From contig OZ255622.1 in the NCBI GenBank assembly GCA_965276715.1, positions 1,984,001-2,048,000 of the forward strand: a stretch of 64,000 nucleotides of DNA, in the 5' to 3' direction. The stretch is from CAXTPV01 sp965276715. Its GTDB lineage: Bacteria; Pseudomonadota; Alphaproteobacteria; Acetobacterales; Acetobacteraceae. Position numbers and translations under genes: made by a program. Of this stretch, positions 26,900 to 35,351 are shown one piece after another. The notes under the pieces are model-generated. The model was not told the DNA's origin, did not search any database, and worked only from the letters and a program-made list of their open reading frames with translations. How positions within the stretch are numbered: the stretch's first letter is position 1; each line of letters starts with the position of its first letter.

Positions 26900-27514
26900 T
26901 TATCGACGGCGATGCGAGCGCCCCGCGTCGAGGTAGACGCCGATCATGATCCGCAACTCGCGCATGGCGTCGTTCTCGTCCATTCCCTCGCGTGTCAGCG
27001 CGTGCAGCGCCTTCATCGCCTGCAGCACGACAGGCGCCATGCGCGCCGCGCGCTCGCGCGGGAGCCCGGCGCCGACCAGGATGACGCCGAGCCGTTCGCG
27101 CACCGCGCGGCGCAGATCGGATCGCCACGCGTCGTCGTCGTCGCGCATGTCGGCGAGCTCGACGGCGGCGTCCCGGTCCAGCCTCTGCGCCAGCATCAGG
27201 GCCAGCAGGGCGTCCGCGAGTTCGAACGGATCCAGCGCCCCGGCCATCGACGCCACATGGTCGAGGCGAGCCAGGATCGCGTCGCTATAGCGGGCGAACA
27301 GCGCGTTCGCGAGCAGCGCCTTGGTCGGGAAGAACCGGTAGAGCGAGCCGATCGCCGTGCTGGCCCGCTGCGCGATCTCGGTCATGGTCGCCGCCTCGTA
27401 GCCCTTCTCCGCGAACACCGACGCGGCGGCATCCATGATCGAGGCGACGCGCTCGCGCCCGCGCAGCCGCGAGGGCGCCAGCACGACCTTCGGTATTGAC
27501 TTATGCGAGGACAC
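26900..27514 (-). CDS. TetR-family transcriptional regulator
   Basis: About 204 residues from the GTG at 27514 (AGGAAAG upstream). An ATG at 27547 and a GTG at 27484 are alternatives. The DNA-binding domain is clear: RERVASIMDAAASVFAEKGY, MTEIAQRASTAIGSLYRFF, PTKALLANALFARY. The C-terminal ligand domain is unassigned (FELADALLALMLAQRLDRD). The gene is divergent from an isochorismatase-like hydrolase and an AbrB membrane protein, which it probably controls. A perfect 10-bp inverted repeat lies between the two genes. The ATG alternative would put the repeat inside the gene. Confidence 0.85.
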   Translation of the reverse strand: MSSHKSIPKVVLAPSRLRGRERVASIMDAAASVFAEKGYEAATMTEIAQRASTAIGSLYRFFPTKALLANALFARYSDAILARLDHVASMAGALDPFELADALLALMLAQRLDRDAAVELADMRDDDDAWRSDLRRAVRERLGVILVGAGLPRERAARMAPVVLQAMKALHALTREGMDENDAMRELRIMIGVYLDAGRSHRRR

Positions 27515-27548
27515 CCTCGACTTTCCTGCTTGAGACCATCCTCGCATA
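27502..27548. promoter_or_regulatory. Inverted repeat in the TetR/isochorismatase divergent region
   Basis: TATGCGAGGA (27502-27511) and its exact complement TCCTCGCATA (27539-27548) are separated by 27 bases. It is a plausible operator pair for the TetR protein: the arms are perfect and sit between divergent starts. The spacing is wide for one dimer site, so looping or two half-sites would be needed. Confidence 0.45.
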
Positions 27549-27582
27549 TCACGGCGCCCATCCGGTGCCGAGGGAGACAGTC

Positions 27583-28146
27583 ATGCACCTCCTCGATCCC
27601 GCGACGACCGCCCTGGTCCTGATCGACCTGCAGAACGGCATCGTCGGCATGCCGGTCGTGCCGCGTACCGGCCCCGAAACCCTGGCCGCCTGCCAGGCGC
27701 TCGCGACGCGCTTCCGCGAGGCCGGGGCCGCGGTGGTGCTGGTCCGGGTCGCTCTCGCGCCGGATTTCTCGGACTGGCCGCCCGGTCTCGCCGACCGGCC
27801 GATGCCGCAACCCGACGGCGGCTTCCCGGCCGGGTTCAGCACGCTCGCCGACGGCCTTGCCCACCCGGGCGACATCGTCGTCACCAAGCGGCAGTGGGGC
27901 GCCTTCACCGGGACGGAACTCGACACGCTGCTCCGCCGCCGCGGCGTGCGCACGCTCGTGGTGGCCGGGATCGCCACCACCCGCGGCGTGGAGTCGACAG
28001 TGCGCCATGCCTGGGAGCTCGGCTACCATGTGCTGGTCGTCGAGGATGCGTGCGCGGATCCCTCGGCCGCGATGCACCAGTCGAGCATCACGCATGTCTT
28101 CCCGCGGATCGCGCGCGTGACGCAGGCGGCCGGCCTCGGCATCTGA
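27583..28146 (+). CDS. Isochorismatase-like hydrolase lacking the catalytic cysteine
   Basis: A 187-residue cysteine-hydrolase-fold protein. The start ATG follows AGGGAGA. Asp15 in LVLIDLQNGI and Lys102 in VTKRQWGAF are two members of the triad. The third, normally Cys in a GxxTxxCVxxT motif, is Gly135 in GIATTRGVEST. Relatives with Gly at this position form a known subgroup of uncertain activity, so amide hydrolysis by the usual mechanism is doubtful. It is divergent from a TetR regulator and followed immediately by an AbrB-type membrane protein; the pair may process and move the same small molecule. Confidence 0.85.
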   Translation: MHLLDPATTALVLIDLQNGIVGMPVVPRTGPETLAACQALATRFREAGAAVVLVRVALAPDFSDWPPGLADRPMPQPDGGFPAGFSTLADGLAHPGDIVVTKRQWGAFTGTELDTLLRRRGVRTLVVAGIATTRGVESTVRHAWELGYHVLVVEDACADPSAAMHQSSITHVFPRIARVTQAAGLGI

Positions 28147-29210
28147 CCGGTCCTCGCTGGCGCGACGGCGCCCTCCTCCTCGGCCTGTCCGGCCTGCTGG
28201 CGGCGGCCCTCGAGGCGCTGCACCTGCCGGCGGCGCTGCTGCTCGGACCGATGGCCGCCTCGATCGTGCGCGCCGCGTCCGGCAGGCCGTCCCATATCGC
28301 ACCACCCCTGTTCCTCGGCGCGCAGTCGGTGGTGGGCTGCATGATCGCGACCAGGCTGCCGCCCTCGCTTCTCTTCGAGGCGGGACATCATTGGCCGGTC
28401 TTCCTGGGCGGCGTCGTCTCGACGATCGCCGCCGCGGCCGGGCTCGGTGCCCTGCTGGCGCGTGGGGGCGTCCTGCCCGGCACCACCGCGGTGTGGGGCG
28501 CGATGCCGGGTGCCGCGACCGTGATGGTCCTGATGTCAAACTCGTTCGGCGCCGACATGCGCCTGGTCGCCTTCATGCAGTACCTGCGCGTCGTCTGCGT
28601 CGCCGTCGTGGCATCGGCCGTGTCGCGTCTTTGGAGCGCCGGCGGGGCTCAGGCCCCGGTGCACTGGTTCGCGCCGGTGCCCTCGGCTCCGCTTGCCGAG
28701 ACGTTGGTCCTTGCCGCCGCGGGCGCGTGGCTCGGAGCCAGACTGCGCATTCCCGGCGGTCCGCTGCTGCTGCCGATGGCGGCCGCCCTGATCCTGCAGG
28801 GAACCGGGACGATGTCGATCGCACTCCCGCCGTGGCTGCTCGGCGCGAGCTACGTGGTGATCGGCTGGACTGTCGGCGAACGCTTCAACCTCGCGGTGCT
28901 GCGCCACGCGGCGCATGCCCTGCCGCGCGTGCTCGCCTCCGTCATGGCGCTGATCGCGCTCTGCGGGCTGTCCGCCCTCGTGCTCCACCAGGTCGCCGGC
29001 GTGAGCCCGCTGACCGCTTATCTCGCCACCAGCCCCGGCGGCGCCGACTCGGTCGCCATCATCGCGGCGTCGTCCCCGGTCGACGTGCCGTTCGTGATGG
29101 CGATGCAGATGGGACGGTTTCTCCTGGTGCTGCTGATCGGGCCGAGGCTGGCCCGATGGATCGCGCGCGCGATGTCCGGACCGGGCGGGATCGTGCGTCC
29201 GGCGCCATGA
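28143..29210 (+). CDS. AbrB-family (duplicated-domain) integral membrane protein
   Basis: About 355 residues, nearly all hydrophobic, in two similar halves: LHLPAALLLGPMAASIV in the first and LRIPGGPLLLPMAAALIL in the second, with WGAMPGAATVMVLMS and TSPGGADSVAIIAAS at equivalent places. This repeat is typical of the AbrB (formerly AmoA-like) membrane family, thought to be transporters. The start is unclear: the family begins right before the first helix, but no ATG, GTG or TTG is in frame between 28144 and 28248. The coordinate given is a CTG overlapping the previous stop. A GTG at 28050 is an alternative that overlaps the hydrolase gene by about 97 bases. Probably coupled to the hydrolase gene. 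Confidence 0.72.
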   Translation: MTGPRWRDGALLLGLSGLLAAALEALHLPAALLLGPMAASIVRAASGRPSHIAPPLFLGAQSVVGCMIATRLPPSLLFEAGHHWPVFLGGVVSTIAAAAGLGALLARGGVLPGTTAVWGAMPGAATVMVLMSNSFGADMRLVAFMQYLRVVCVAVVASAVSRLWSAGGAQAPVHWFAPVPSAPLAETLVLAAAGAWLGARLRIPGGPLLLPMAAALILQGTGTMSIALPPWLLGASYVVIGWTVGERFNLAVLRHAAHALPRVLASVMALIALCGLSALVLHQVAGVSPLTAYLATSPGGADSVAIIAASSPVDVPFVMAMQMGRFLLVLLIGPRLARWIARAMSGPGGIVRPAP

Positions 29211-29284
29211 GACTGGTCGCGCCGCGGCCGATGCGCGATGATCGTCCCTCAACGACAGGCGCGCAGGCGCCGGATCAGGGAGTG

Positions 29285-30286
29285 ATGGCGATGGAGCGGC
29301 GTAGTGCGCTGAAACTGATGACGGCGGCCTCGATCGCGGGGGTCGCGGGCATCCCGGCCGCCTTCGCCGCCGCCGGTCAGATGGTCACCGTGGTCAAGAT
29401 CATCGGCATTCCATGGTTCAACCTCGTCGGCCAGGGCGTGACCGAGGGCGGCACCAAGTTCGGCCTGCAGACCTCCACGATCGGTCCGGCGCATGTCGAT
29501 CCGGCGCAGCAAGTCTCGATGGTCGACGACCTCATCGCCAAGAAGGTCGACGTGATCGGCCTCGTGCCGCTCGACGTGAAGGTGCTCGGGCCGGTGCTCA
29601 AGCGCGCCCAGGACGCCGGCATCATCGTCATCACCCAGGAGGGCCCGAACCAGGAGAACCGCACCTGGGACGTCGAGATGATCGACAGCGTCAAGTTCGG
29701 CGAGGTGCAGATGGCCGCACTCGCCCGCGAGATGGGCGAGAAGGGCGAGTACATCGTGCTGGTCGGCACGCTGACCACGCCGCTGCACAACAAGTGGGCC
29801 GACGCCGCGATCGCCTATCAGAAGCAGCATTATCCGAACATGACGCTGGCCACCGCCCGCTTTCCCGGCGCCGACGAGGTCGACACCGCCGAGACCGTGA
29901 TGCGCAATGCGCTGCAGGCCTATCCCGACCTGCGCGGCGCGGTCTGCTTCGGCTCGAACGGCCCGATCGGCTGCGGCAACGTGCTCCGCCAGCGCCATCT
30001 CGGGCACAAGATCGCCATCATCGGCACCTCGATCCCGTCGCAGGTCAAGCCGCTGCTGATGAGCGGCAACGTGCGCGAGTGCTTCATCTGGAGCCCCAAG
30101 GACGCCGGCTTCGCGATGGTGTCGGTGGCCAGCCTGGCGCTCAAGAAGGTCAATTTCGAGGACGGCATGGACATCCCCGGCCTCGGCCGCGCCCATGTCG
30201 ATGCCGCCAACCGGACGATCAGCGTCGACAAGATCCTGACCGTCAACAAGCAGACGGTGGACGGCCTGATCGCGACCGGCCTGTAG
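29285..30286 (+). CDS. Sugar ABC transporter periplasmic binding protein (RhaS/LsrB-like)
   Basis: A 333-residue periplasmic-binding protein of the ribose/pentose type. A signal peptide is present (MAMERRSALKLMTAASIAGV, ending FAAA). Characteristic segments are IGIPWFNLVGQGV, DDLIAKKVDVIGLVPLD, LKRAQDAGIIVITQEGP and CFIWSPKDAGFAMV; the last resembles the WSPKDAG region of LsrB/RhaS relatives. The gene order, binding protein then ATPase then two permeases, matches rhamnose RhaSTPQ and AI-2 Lsr-type systems. A ribokinase lies nearby, so the ligand is probably a pentose or deoxysugar; this is inference. Four hairpins lie between this gene and the ATPase and may keep its mRNA more abundant. Confidence 0.85.
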   Translation: MAMERRSALKLMTAASIAGVAGIPAAFAAAGQMVTVVKIIGIPWFNLVGQGVTEGGTKFGLQTSTIGPAHVDPAQQVSMVDDLIAKKVDVIGLVPLDVKVLGPVLKRAQDAGIIVITQEGPNQENRTWDVEMIDSVKFGEVQMAALAREMGEKGEYIVLVGTLTTPLHNKWADAAIAYQKQHYPNMTLATARFPGADEVDTAETVMRNALQAYPDLRGAVCFGSNGPIGCGNVLRQRHLGHKIAIIGTSIPSQVKPLLMSGNVRECFIWSPKDAGFAMVSVASLALKKVNFEDGMDIPGLGRAHVDAANRTISVDKILTVNKQTVDGLIATGL

Positions 30287-30290
30287 TCAT

Positions 30291-30424
30291 GGGGCTTCGC
30301 CCCAAACCCCACCAGGGGACGGGCCCCTGGACCGCCAATGATTTCAATGTCTTGCGGGTCCGGGGGCGCCTGCCCCCGGCACGCCGAGGCGTGCTGCGCA
30401 CGACGGGTCAAGGGCAGAGCCCTT
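30291..30424. repeat. Dispersed palindromic repeat, copy B, with an array of four hairpins
   Basis: The hairpins are GGGGC/GCCCC (30291-30303), CCAGGGG/CCCCTGG (30312-30330), CCGGGGGC/GCCCCCGG (30360-30379) and AAGGGC/GCCCTT (30410-30424). The segment AACCCC-CCAGGGG-CCCCTGGACCGCC is shared with the repeat at 40832. It fills the 136 bases between the binding-protein and ATPase genes; the last hairpin covers the TTG start of the ATPase. Confidence 0.65.
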
Positions 30425-31925
30425 GCCACTGCCCCGGCTAGATCGCTTGCCTCCCTTCCTAGAACTGCGCGGGATCGGCAAGCGCTTCGGCGGCGTGCAG
30501 GCGCTGAGTGGGGTGGATTTCGCCGTGGAGGCAGGCGAGATCCATTGCCTGGCCGGCGAGAATGGGTCGGGCAAGTCGACGCTGATCAAGATCGTCTCCG
30601 GCGTGCAGCCGCCCGATCCCGGCGGCGTGCTCGCGATCGCCGGCCACGAAGTGCGCGGCCTGACGCCGGCCGAGAGCATCCGGCGCGGCATCCAGGTGAT
30701 CTACCAGGACCTGTCGCTGTTCACGAACCTCACGGTCGCGGAGAATATCGCGGTCGCCGCGCACCGCGGCCTGCACGCGGTCGACTGGCGGCGCATCCGG
30801 CGCACCGCGGCGGCGGCGATCGAGCGGATCGAGGTCGATCTCGACCCCGACGCCTATGTCGCCGACCTCGCCGTCGCCCAGCGGCAGCTGGTCGCGATCT
30901 GCCGGGCGCTGGCGGCGGACGCGAAGCTGGTGATCATGGACGAGCCGACCGCGTCGCTGACCCGGCGCGAGGTCGACACGCTGCTCGCGCTCGCCGGCGA
31001 GCTCAAGCGGCGCGGGATCGCGGTCGTCTTCGTCAGCCACCGGCTCGACGAGGTGCTCGAGGTCGCCGACCGCGTCACCGTGCTGCGCAACGGCGAGCGC
31101 GTCGGCACCTACGAAGCGTCGGACATGACCGGGGACCGGCTCGGCGAGCTGATGACCGGCAAGGTCTTCTCCTACAAGGTCCGCGCGCCACGACCGCCCG
31201 GCGAGATCGTGCTGTCGGTCGAGGGACTGACGCGTGCCGGCGACTACCGCGACGTGAGCTTCGAGGTCAGGGCGGGCGAGATCCTCGGGATCACCGGCCG
31301 CCTCGGTTCAGGCCGGACCGAGCTCGCCCTGTCGCTGTTCGGGATGAACCCGCCCGACGCCGGCGAGATCCGGATCGGCGGCGCGCGGCTCCGCCGGCAC
31401 GGCACCGGCGAGGCAATCAGGCGCGGGATCGCCTATCTGTCGGAGGACCGGCTCTCGCTCGGCCTGGTGATGAAGCAGCCGATCGCGGCCAACATCACGC
31501 TCGCCGTGCTCGACCGCAGCCGCGGGCGCGCGGGCCTGCTGTCGCGCACGCGTCTCGCCGAGACGGTCCAGCGCTGGATCGGCGCCCTCGGCATCAAGGT
31601 GTCCCACCCGGAGAACGCGGTCGGCACGCTCTCCGGCGGCAACCAGCAGCGCGTGGTGCTGGCCAAGTGGCTGGCCACCGGTCCGAGATTGCTGATCCTC
31701 GACAGCCCGACCGTCGGCGTCGACATCGGCGCCAAGGACGGGATCTACGCGATCATGGACCGGCTCGCCGCCGACGGGCTCGCGGTGATCATGATTTCCG
31801 ACGAGATCCCGGAGGTCTTCTACCATTCCGACCGCGTGATCGTGATGAGGGAGGGCCGCCAGACGGGCGAGTTGCGGCCGCGCGAGAGCTCGGAGGCGGC
31901 GCTGCGCGCGGCGGTCGATGCTTAG
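30423..31925 (+). CDS. Sugar ABC transporter ATPase with two nucleotide-binding domains
   Basis: A 500-residue RbsA-type ATPase. First domain: Walker A GENGSGKST (45-53), signature region VADLAVAQRQLVAICRAL (weaker than consensus), Walker B LVIMDEPTASL and FVSHRLDEVLEVADRV. Second domain: the degenerate Walker A GRLGSGRTELAL, usual for this class, signature LSGGNQQRVVLAKWL, and LLILDSPTVGVDIGAKDGIY. The start is a TTG at 30423, with another TTG at 30447 possible. It powers import through the two permeases that follow; its stop overlaps the first permease start by 8 bases. Confidence 0.9.
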   Translation: MPLPRLDRLPPFLELRGIGKRFGGVQALSGVDFAVEAGEIHCLAGENGSGKSTLIKIVSGVQPPDPGGVLAIAGHEVRGLTPAESIRRGIQVIYQDLSLFTNLTVAENIAVAAHRGLHAVDWRRIRRTAAAAIERIEVDLDPDAYVADLAVAQRQLVAICRALAADAKLVIMDEPTASLTRREVDTLLALAGELKRRGIAVVFVSHRLDEVLEVADRVTVLRNGERVGTYEASDMTGDRLGELMTGKVFSYKVRAPRPPGEIVLSVEGLTRAGDYRDVSFEVRAGEILGITGRLGSGRTELALSLFGMNPPDAGEIRIGGARLRRHGTGEAIRRGIAYLSEDRLSLGLVMKQPIAANITLAVLDRSRGRAGLLSRTRLAETVQRWIGALGIKVSHPENAVGTLSGGNQQRVVLAKWLATGPRLLILDSPTVGVDIGAKDGIYAIMDRLAADGLAVIMISDEIPEVFYHSDRVIVMREGRQTGELRPRESSEAALRAAVDA

Positions 31926-32916
31926 CCGCTTCCGCCGCACGCACGAATGGCGGCTGCTGGTGGCGACCGTCGCACTCGCTTGTGCCCTCTCGATCGCGGC
32001 ACCCCGGTTCCTGACGGTGCAGAACGGGCTCGACCTGCTCACCAACGCCTCCTTCACCGGCATGCTCGCTGCGGGCCTCCTGGTGGTGCTGGTGTCGGGC
32101 GGGATCGACATCTCGTTCACCGCCGTGGCCTCCGTCGCGCAATATCTGGCGATGGAGGCGGTGCTTCATGTCGGCGGCGGCTGGGCCACGTTGTTCGTGG
32201 TCGGGCTGGGCGTGGGCACCCTGCTCGGCCTGGTCAACGCGGTGCTGGTCAGCACGCTGCGCATCTCGCCGGTGATCGTCTCGATCTCGATGCTGAATGT
32301 CTATTTCGGATTGTTGATGTTCCTGACGGGCGGAAACCAGCTCTTCAACCTGCCCGACTGGTTCCAGGACGCGTTCTCCTACGTCGTCTGGACCGATGCG
32401 CAGGGCAATCCCTATGTGATCAACGCGCAGATCATCGGCCTGTTCGTGTGTTTCGCGCTGAGCTGGCTGCTGCTCGACCGGACCAGCATCGGCCGCCAGA
32501 TCTACGCGCTTGGCGGCAGCGCCGAGGCGGCCGCCCGCGTGGGCTTCAGCGCGTTGCGGCTCAATCTCGTGGCCTACGGCTACATGGGCTTCATCGCCGG
32601 CCTCGCCTCGCTCGCGCAGGCGCAGCTCGCGCAGTCGGTGGCGCCCAACGTGCTCGTCGGGCGCGAACTCGGCGTGCTCGCGGCCGTGGTCCTGGGAGGT
32701 GCGAGTCTGACCGGCGGCCAGGGCTCGGTGCCCGGCATGATCCTGGGCGTGGTGCTGCTCGCGATCATGGAGAACGGGCTGATCCTGATGGGCGTGTCGT
32801 CCTACTGGACGCAGTTCTTCGTGGGCGCGGTGATCCTGCTCGCGGTGTCCACGATCTCGCTCGAGCGGCGCCGCCAGCGCGCCTCGACCCGCCGAATAAT
32901 CGCGGGGACCGCGTGA
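31918..32916 (+). CDS. Sugar ABC transporter permease 1 (RbsC/RhaP-like)
   Basis: A 332-residue inner-membrane protein with eight to ten hydrophobic helices. Family elements are AAGLLVVLVSGGIDISFTAV, LGLVNAVLVSTLRISPVIVS and VLGGASLTGGQGSVPGMILG. It overlaps the ATPase gene upstream and the second permease downstream, so all are one operon. In systems with two different permeases (RhaPQ, LsrCD) the two form a heterodimeric channel. Confidence 0.9.
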   Translation: MLSRFRRTHEWRLLVATVALACALSIAAPRFLTVQNGLDLLTNASFTGMLAAGLLVVLVSGGIDISFTAVASVAQYLAMEAVLHVGGGWATLFVVGLGVGTLLGLVNAVLVSTLRISPVIVSISMLNVYFGLLMFLTGGNQLFNLPDWFQDAFSYVVWTDAQGNPYVINAQIIGLFVCFALSWLLLDRTSIGRQIYALGGSAEAAARVGFSALRLNLVAYGYMGFIAGLASLAQAQLAQSVAPNVLVGRELGVLAAVVLGGASLTGGQGSVPGMILGVVLLAIMENGLILMGVSSYWTQFFVGAVILLAVSTISLERRRQRASTRRIIAGTA

Positions 32917-33929
32917 GCGACGCGTCGATCCCGGCGTCACGGACGCACCGGCCGGTCATCCGGATCGGCGGCGTGAACGCGCGCCTGCTGGTGCTGCTCG
33001 CAGCGCTGGCGGCGGTGTTCGGCATCCTGATCGGCCCCAACCTGTTCGCGATCGGAACCCTGCGGTCGATGGCGCTGCAGGCGCCGGCGCTCGGCCTGCT
33101 GTCGCTCGCGATGATGGTCTCGCTGCTGTCGGGCGGTCTCGACCTGTCGATCATCGCGATCGCCGACTTCAGCGCGCTGAGTTCGGCCTTCCTGCTGCAG
33201 CATCTCGTTCACCCGGGCCCGCTCGCGATCCCGGCCGTGCTCGCCTCGCTCGCCGGCGGCATCCTGGTTGCCACGCTGATCGGCGTGCTGAACGGCGCCG
33301 TCATCGCCTTCCTCGACGTCTCGCCGATCCTGACCACGCTGGGCACGATGACGATGGTCAACGGGCTCAGCATCGGCCTCACCCATGGCGGCGTGATCTC
33401 GGGTTTTCCGCCGCTGGTGCTGTTCCTCGGCAACGGCAGCGTGCTCGGCATCCCCGCGCCCTTGATCGGGCTCGGCCTGGTCGCGGCCCCGGTGGCGTTG
33501 CTCCTCAACCGCTCGCCGTTCGGCCGGCTGACCGCGATGATCGGCTCCAACGAGGCCGCCGTGCGCTACTCGGGCGTCGACACCAGGCGCGTCCTGCTGC
33601 GTGTCTACGTGCTTTCTGGCCTGCTGGCGGCCCTCGCCGGCGTGCTGATGATGGCGCGCTTCAATTCCGCCAACGCCTCCTACGGGCAGAGCTACCTGCT
33701 GGTGACGGTGCTGGCCGCGGTGCTCGGCGGCGTCGACCCGATGGGCGGCTTCGGCCGCGTCGGCGGCCTGATCATCGCGCTCGCGATCCTCCAGCTGATC
33801 TCGACCGCCTTCAACCTGCTCGGCTTCAGCGAATTCCTGACGCTGACGATCTGGGGCGCCACGCTGGTCACGATCGCGGGCTTGGGGCTCGTGCGCCGGA
33901 CGCTCGCCGTGCTGGTGTCGAAAACATAA
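32913..33929 (+). CDS. Sugar ABC transporter permease 2 (RbsC/RhaQ-like)
   Basis: A 338-residue membrane protein starting at a GTG that overlaps the previous stop (GTGA). It shows the same fold as permease 1 but a different sequence: MMVSLLSGGLDLSIIAIADF, LIGVLNGAVIAFLDVSPIL, VLAAVLGGVDPMGGFGRVGG. Its stop shares a base with the next ATG (TAATG). Confidence 0.9.
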   Translation: MSDASIPASRTHRPVIRIGGVNARLLVLLAALAAVFGILIGPNLFAIGTLRSMALQAPALGLLSLAMMVSLLSGGLDLSIIAIADFSALSSAFLLQHLVHPGPLAIPAVLASLAGGILVATLIGVLNGAVIAFLDVSPILTTLGTMTMVNGLSIGLTHGGVISGFPPLVLFLGNGSVLGIPAPLIGLGLVAAPVALLLNRSPFGRLTAMIGSNEAAVRYSGVDTRRVLLRVYVLSGLLAALAGVLMMARFNSANASYGQSYLLVTVLAAVLGGVDPMGGFGRVGGLIIALAILQLISTAFNLLGFSEFLTLTIWGATLVTIAGLGLVRRTLAVLVSKT

Positions 33930-34375
33930 TGCCGGACCTGCGCGATCCGACCCTTCCGGCGCACGCGGTGTGCGAAGCACTCGGCCTGTCGCAGCATCCC
34001 GAGGGCGGCCACTACCGCGAGCTCTGGCGCGACCGGCCGGCCGGGGGCGGCCGGGGCTGCGCCACCAGCATCCTGTTCCTGCTGGCCGACGGCGAGCGGT
34101 CGCACTGGCATCGTGTCGACGCGGCCGAGATCTGGCTCTGGCAGGCGGGCGCGCCGCTCCGGCTCGAGATCGGCGGTGACACGGCGCACATCACGCTCGG
34201 TCCCGATCTCGCCCGCGGGGCCGTGCTTCAGGCCGTCGTTCCGGCGCATGCCTGGCAGGCAGCGCGCAGCCTCGGCGCCTGGAGCCTGGTGGGCTGCATC
34301 GTCGCACCCGCCTTCGAGTTCTCCGGCTTCGAGATGGCGCCCGCCGGCTTTTCGCCGCATGGAAAGGAACCATGA
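33929..34375 (+). CDS. DUF985-family cupin protein
   Basis: A 148-residue small beta-barrel protein. Cupin DUF985 features are LGLSQHPEGGHYRELWRD at the N-terminus, TSILFLLADGERSHWHRVDA with the His pair typical of the family, IWLWQAGAPL, VVPAHAWQAA and VGCIVAPAFEFSGFEMA. Translation is coupled to the permease gene. Members of this family often sit beside sugar or amino-sugar genes; a sugar epimerase or ligand-binding role is possible, but none is shown. Confidence 0.85.
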   Translation: MPDLRDPTLPAHAVCEALGLSQHPEGGHYRELWRDRPAGGGRGCATSILFLLADGERSHWHRVDAAEIWLWQAGAPLRLEIGGDTAHITLGPDLARGAVLQAVVPAHAWQAARSLGAWSLVGCIVAPAFEFSGFEMAPAGFSPHGKEP

Positions 34376-34384
34376 CGCCCGGGA

Positions 34385-35287
34385 TCAGGCGCCGAGCGTT
34401 CTCGGGAACGAGGCCTGCGCGCCGGCACGGGTGACGGTGACCGCCGCGTAGCGCGTCGCGTGCGCGATCGCGGCCTCGGTATCGCCATGCAGCGTCCAGT
34501 GCGCGGCGAAGCTGCCGACGAAGGCGTCGCCCGCCCCGGTCGTGTCGATCGGCACGACCGTCTCGGGCGGAAAGGCGCGCGTGCCGGCGCTCTCGATCAG
34601 CAGCGCCCCGCGCTCGCCGCGTGTCACGATCACCGCGCCGAACCCGTGCTTGAGCAGGCCGGTGCCGGAATCGACGACATGCTGCTCGGTGTCGGCCAGC
34701 ACGCCGGCGAGCAGCGACAGCTCGGTCTCGTTCGGCACCAGGAACCGGACGGTTCCGAGCCGGTCGAGCGGCAGCTCTCCGGTCGCCGGCGCCGGGTTGA
34801 GCAGCACCGGAACACCCGCGCCCGCCGCGAACTCGACGGTGCGCAGGACGGTGTCGAGCGGGATCTCGAGCTGCAGCAGGATCAGGTCGCAGGCGCCGAG
34901 CGCCTCGGCGGCGCGATCGACGTCGTCCGGACGCAGCAGGGCGTTGGCGCCGGCGTTGATGAGGATACGGTTCTGCCCCGTCTCCTCGACGATGATCGTG
35001 GCCGTGCCGGTCGGCGCGTCCGCGGTGCGCAGGATGTGGGTCGTGTCGACCCCGTCGGCGCGCAGCGCCTCGAGCGCGTCCCTGCCATGGTCGTCGTCCC
35101 CGGTCGCGCCGACGAAGACGATGGTGGCGCCGGCGCGCGCGGCCGCGATGGCCTGGTTCGCCCCCTTGCCGCCGCGGCCGGTGGTGAACCCCGAGGCCGC
35201 GCGGGTTTCCCCGGCGGCGGGCATCCGGTCGATGGTGGTGACGAGATCGGTGTTGATGCTGCCGACGACGCCGACACGGCCGCTCAT
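34385..35287 (-). CDS. rbsK: Ribokinase (PfkB family)
   Basis: A 300-residue sugar kinase that would phosphorylate ribose, or another pentose or deoxysugar, at O5. The ATG at 35287 gives the conserved start VGVVGSINTDLV. Motifs are GRGGKGANQA (PfkB signature 1, residues 38-47), NRILINAGAN, LLLNPAPA-like VLLNPAPATGELP, LVPNETELSLL and the anion-hole/catalytic DTTGAGDAFVGSF. It converges with the sugar transporter operon after 9 bases and is its natural partner. The specific sugar is not certain. Confidence 0.88.
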   Translation of the reverse strand: MSGRVGVVGSINTDLVTTIDRMPAAGETRAASGFTTGRGGKGANQAIAAARAGATIVFVGATGDDDHGRDALEALRADGVDTTHILRTADAPTGTATIIVEETGQNRILINAGANALLRPDDVDRAAEALGACDLILLQLEIPLDTVLRTVEFAAGAGVPVLLNPAPATGELPLDRLGTVRFLVPNETELSLLAGVLADTEQHVVDSGTGLLKHGFGAVIVTRGERGALLIESAGTRAFPPETVVPIDTTGAGDAFVGSFAAHWTLHGDTEAAIAHATRYAAVTVTRAGAQASFPRTLGA

Positions 35288-35351
35288 CGTTGCTGGTCGA
35301 GGGATCGTGGAATGCTCCTCTGTTCCACGATCCGCCGAAGGATCGAGGCCG

